Below, piece after piece: positions 47,081-49,460 of a stretch of DNA of 49,460 nucleotides. Within the stretch, counting starts at the first letter, position 1, and each line of letters starts with the position of its first letter. The stretch covers positions 1 through 49,460 of IMG/VR virus record IMGVR_UViG_3300032893_000073; one strand, given 5' to 3'. The stretch is from a virus. A model generated the notes under the pieces. The model worked only from the letters and a program-made list of their open reading frames with translations. It made no database searches and was not told the DNA's origin. Made by a program: the position numbers and the translations under genes.

Positions 47081-47884
47081 TTATTGTGTCCTCATGATGA
47101 CAGCCAGCGCAATATAGCGCGGTGTAACTGTTGTATTTCCCGTCGGGCTTAACGTCCCGTAGCCGCCTGTAAAACTTCCACTAGCATTCGATATTAGCGA
47201 TACTGCGTGATTGTGCGACGAACCGGTGCCAACACCGCCCGCTGCCATTACATCACCAGCAGTGGTGCCGCAAGCTACGTTACCCATGCCGTTCGCTGCG
47301 GCAGAAGCAATGCCACCACCAGAGCCAACTAGATACAAGCCTTGCGTGTTTTGCGTAACATATCCGTTGTAAGTGCCACCATCGCAGACTACGTATCCTG
47401 TCGGCAATGCACGTTGTGATAAATCCCACAGAAGCATTCCGCCGAGTGGAACACCGGGTGCCGTTTCCCACGCCAATCCGTTAGTTTGCCCGCTATCGGC
47501 AGTTAGCACTTGCCCGTTGGTGCCTATCGGCAGACGAACAAGAGCGCTTCCGCTGTAGGTGAGCAAGTCACCCTTGGTATTAAGGGTGATGGTATTTACC
47601 GCTGACTCCCAATCAACACCGAGTCCATTGGCTGCACTGCTGCGAGCGGTTAAAAATTGTCCATCAGTACCAACCGGCAATCGTCCCAATCCAGAATTAG
47701 AGGTGCCGTTAAATACGTAAACATCACCTTTTGCCGAGAGCGAATTCAATCCGCTCGAAAGCAAAGTGTTGTTCAACCACGTATAGATACCGCCAACGGC
47801 AGTATTCCATTCAGTAGCCAGAACGATATGACCGGCAGCCAGCGTGCCAACGCTATTTACTATTTGTGCAAATGGTGCGCCCAT
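47081..47884 (-). CDS. tail fibre / collar-like protein
   Basis: A 267-residue protein whose ATG follows the TAG of the hub gene directly. It contains tandem fibre repeats (SAKGDVYVFNGTSNSGLGRL and TKGDLLTYSGSALVRLPIGT) and a C-terminal domain like the short tail-fibre/collar domain: GGMLLWDLSQRALPTGYVVC, SSHNHAVSL and RYIALAVIMRT. The repeat-plus-collar architecture is a known receptor-recognition form. No signal peptide. Confidence 0.7.
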   Translation of the reverse strand: MGAPFAQIVNSVGTLAAGHIVLATEWNTAVGGIYTWLNNTLLSSGLNSLSAKGDVYVFNGTSNSGLGRLPVGTDGQFLTARSSAANGLGVDWESAVNTITLNTKGDLLTYSGSALVRLPIGTNGQVLTADSGQTNGLAWETAPGVPLGGMLLWDLSQRALPTGYVVCDGGTYNGYVTQNTQGLYLVGSGGGIASAAANGMGNVACGTTAGDVMAAGGVGTGSSHNHAVSLISNASGSFTGGYGTLSPTGNTTVTPRYIALAVIMRTQ

Positions 47885-49460
47885 CTATACGCGTTGACCC
47901 CCAATAGATATAGTCGCCTGCAAGAATGTAAAATCAAGATTATGCGATGTATCGTTGCAGGACAAGGTAAATTCCCAAACGCGTCCATGCCCTTCCGGCA
48001 CATAGCCGCCCAAGAATTTGGAATAGTTTGCAGGGAAGGCGCTGGTGTTGAGTATCCATTCCTCGGGCGAAGCTGGACCTAATACCGTTTGCCCTGGTGT
48101 AAATGATTGCAAGAGCCAGTTCAAAGGTGCCTGCTGCTGTTTGCGAGTCGAACCATCATCCATGGCTTCATAGGTCGCAGCATTGATAAGGCACTTTTGA
48201 TTGCCGCCTGCACCAAGAGCAGAACCGGTGCCAACAACTACTGTTTGAATTGAGCAGAACTGACTCGGGTTACTCGGACCCACAAGGGCAAGCGTGAGAG
48301 TTGCTCCTGGTGTGATATTCTGCGGTGAGCCGAGCGCTGAGTTGGCATCATCATAGTTGTTGACACCATACCAGGCTTGAATCAGTCCGTCGTTATGACC
48401 GCCATAGAAGGTGTTGTTGAATTCAATGCTCGCCATGCAAACAGTGTTATCAACAAAATACCAGATAGGGCTGCCGCTAACAGTGTTGTATTGATAGACA
48501 AATGCATGCTGTGGTTGTCCGGCGTCTCCGTGTGCAGGATTGCCGTCTTCACCAGTATAGGGAACCCAGAACCAAACTTCTTGGGTATAGCGGTGATGCA
48601 CCGCGTGTGATACTGCCCAATTCGTTTGGTCAATCATCTCGAATTGGTCGAAGATACCGAGCGTCAAACTATCGGTGAGCAGATTGGAGATGTTGTTGGT
48701 GCCGTTGTAGGCGCGGATACCATCTGTTGCTAGAAAGAGCAGATTGTTATCGAGCTGTATCCACGTCCGGTTCGAGGGAACGCCAAATTCATCGCTCTGG
48801 ATTTGCAGATTGAAGGTGGTGGCATCTGTGCCTTCGATAATGCACATACCATTCTGGCAGCCAATCACAAGAATTTCGGATGCCGTATTGGTGAGCGGAC
48901 GGAAATGCCGCATACCGGTGGGTGCCCCTAGCTTCGAGGGAATATTTATCACCCATGCATCGGTTGCTTGCGTCGGCGTAGACTGCGTGAACAGTTCAGC
49001 GTTATTCAGAGAGCTGATAAGCACAGCTTGGCAGACAGAATTGCCGGATGGTCCGGTGTTTGCGAATCCACAATAAGCTGTGCGCCCAAGGAATGGCTCG
49101 CAGAATTTAGGCTTGGTGTATGTCAAGCTATTAAAGGTGCCAGGCCACGTCGGCGAATTATTGCTCTGCCCGAAAGTGATGCTGCTGGTTATGGATGGCG
49201 TGGTATTCGCTAGAGAAATCGTTTCCGTCGCAGAGCCGGTGACTGTCTGACTGAATGCCGGAGAGAGCACCGATGGATATGAAATGGTGATTACTGCGCT
49301 CGCAGCGCTTGCTTTGATACCAGCATAATTCAGATTGAGGTTGCTGTTAATAGCAGCCGCCAAGCCTGCCGCCATCGTCGAAGTAGTATCACCGGAGATG
49401 GTGGTATAAATTACCGTGACAGTGGTGCCGGTAACACCTGCCGCCATTACTAGAGTCGCA
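47885..49460 (-). CDS. tail hub / packaged-DNA stabilisation-like protein, C-terminal 525 residues
   Basis: The in-frame continuation of the ORF that begins at 1160. Stop TAG at 47885-47887. After the last AGDT-type module copy (49.4-49.3 kb) the sequence turns to a propeller-like, Trp/Asn-rich region with ILVIGCQNGMCIIEGTDATT and NNLLFLATDGIRAYNGTNNI, a pattern seen in podovirus tail-hub/nozzle proteins. Residues near the end (SKFLGGYVPEGHGRVWEFTL) fit a docking strand. The full length of 911 residues is close to that of T7 gp12 (about 800). Confidence 0.7.
   Translation of the reverse strand, partial: ATLVMAAGVTGTTVTVIYTTISGDTTSTMAAGLAAAINSNLNLNYAGIKASAASAVITISYPSVLSPAFSQTVTGSATETISLANTTPSITSSITFGQSNNSPTWPGTFNSLTYTKPKFCEPFLGRTAYCGFANTGPSGNSVCQAVLISSLNNAELFTQSTPTQATDAWVINIPSKLGAPTGMRHFRPLTNTASEILVIGCQNGMCIIEGTDATTFNLQIQSDEFGVPSNRTWIQLDNNLLFLATDGIRAYNGTNNISNLLTDSLTLGIFDQFEMIDQTNWAVSHAVHHRYTQEVWFWVPYTGEDGNPAHGDAGQPQHAFVYQYNTVSGSPIWYFVDNTVCMASIEFNNTFYGGHNDGLIQAWYGVNNYDDANSALGSPQNITPGATLTLALVGPSNPSQFCSIQTVVVGTGSALGAGGNQKCLINAATYEAMDDGSTRKQQQAPLNWLLQSFTPGQTVLGPASPEEWILNTSAFPANYSKFLGGYVPEGHGRVWEFTLSCNDTSHNLDFTFLQATISIGGQRV

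Noticed and set aside
1-49460. Integrase, repressor or excision genes of a temperate phage
   Set aside because: No tyrosine or serine recombinase motif and no att-like repeats were seen; the RHH-like proteins are too small a basis for a lysogeny claim.

Overview
The window reads as the complete genome of a short-tailed (podovirus-type) dsDNA bacteriophage of 49,460 bp, opened at an arbitrary point of a circular map. The evidence is a headful-type large terminase, portal, scaffold, HK97-fold coat protein, ejection-type virion proteins, fibres, a lysis cassette and a compact replication module, with no tape-measure gene, no sheath, and no integrase or recognisable lysogeny repressor. The minus-strand gene that runs off position 1 and the minus-strand gene that enters at 49460 are the two halves of one 911-residue ORF: 1160 + 1576 = 2736 nt is divisible by 3, the junction codon is Gly, and an internal protein repeat continues across it. 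The host cannot be named from sequence. A proline-rich lipoprotein resembling an o-spanin and many Sec-type signal peptides suggest a diderm host (inference).

Layout. (1) 21.2 kb down to 1, minus strand: small zinc-ribbon and coiled-coil proteins, a GNAT-like gene, three large ejection-type proteins, terminase, portal, scaffold, capsid proteins, an exported fibre-like protein, a tail adaptor and the 911-residue tail hub. (2) 49.46 down to 43.5 kb, minus: the end of the hub, fibres and small exported proteins. (3) 43.5-41.86 kb, minus: lysis cassette with several micro-genes. (4) 41.8-30.7 kb, minus: recombination and replication module (putative annealing protein, RusA-like resolvase, DnaB-like helicase, SNF2-like helicase, SSB, PP-loop enzyme). 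No DNA polymerase or primase was recognised. (5) 30.7-29.9 kb: two tRNA genes (Asn and an initiator-like CAU tRNA), strong hairpins and terminators. (6) Two early-looking plus-strand islands, 21.2-24.05 kb (including a DraRnl-type RNA ligase) and 27.3-29.9 kb (small unknown proteins, one with a GCA-repeat tract). (7) A minus-strand island, 24.03-26.74 kb, flanked by two repeat-rich non-coding stretches of about 480 and 530 bp.

Most interesting threads: a recurrent acidic short motif ending in E/D-F-G-S at the C-termini of three small proteins and repeated inside a fourth; related palindromes overlapping near-consensus promoters in front of the two replication transcription units; an initiator-type phage tRNA with a C1-A72 mismatch next to a structured non-coding stretch; fibre-like virion proteins that carry Sec signal peptides and share modules; and a terminase fragment stranded in the early plus-strand cluster. 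Long same-strand gene overlaps are common, so several C-terminal extensions may be out-of-frame run-on rather than functional protein.
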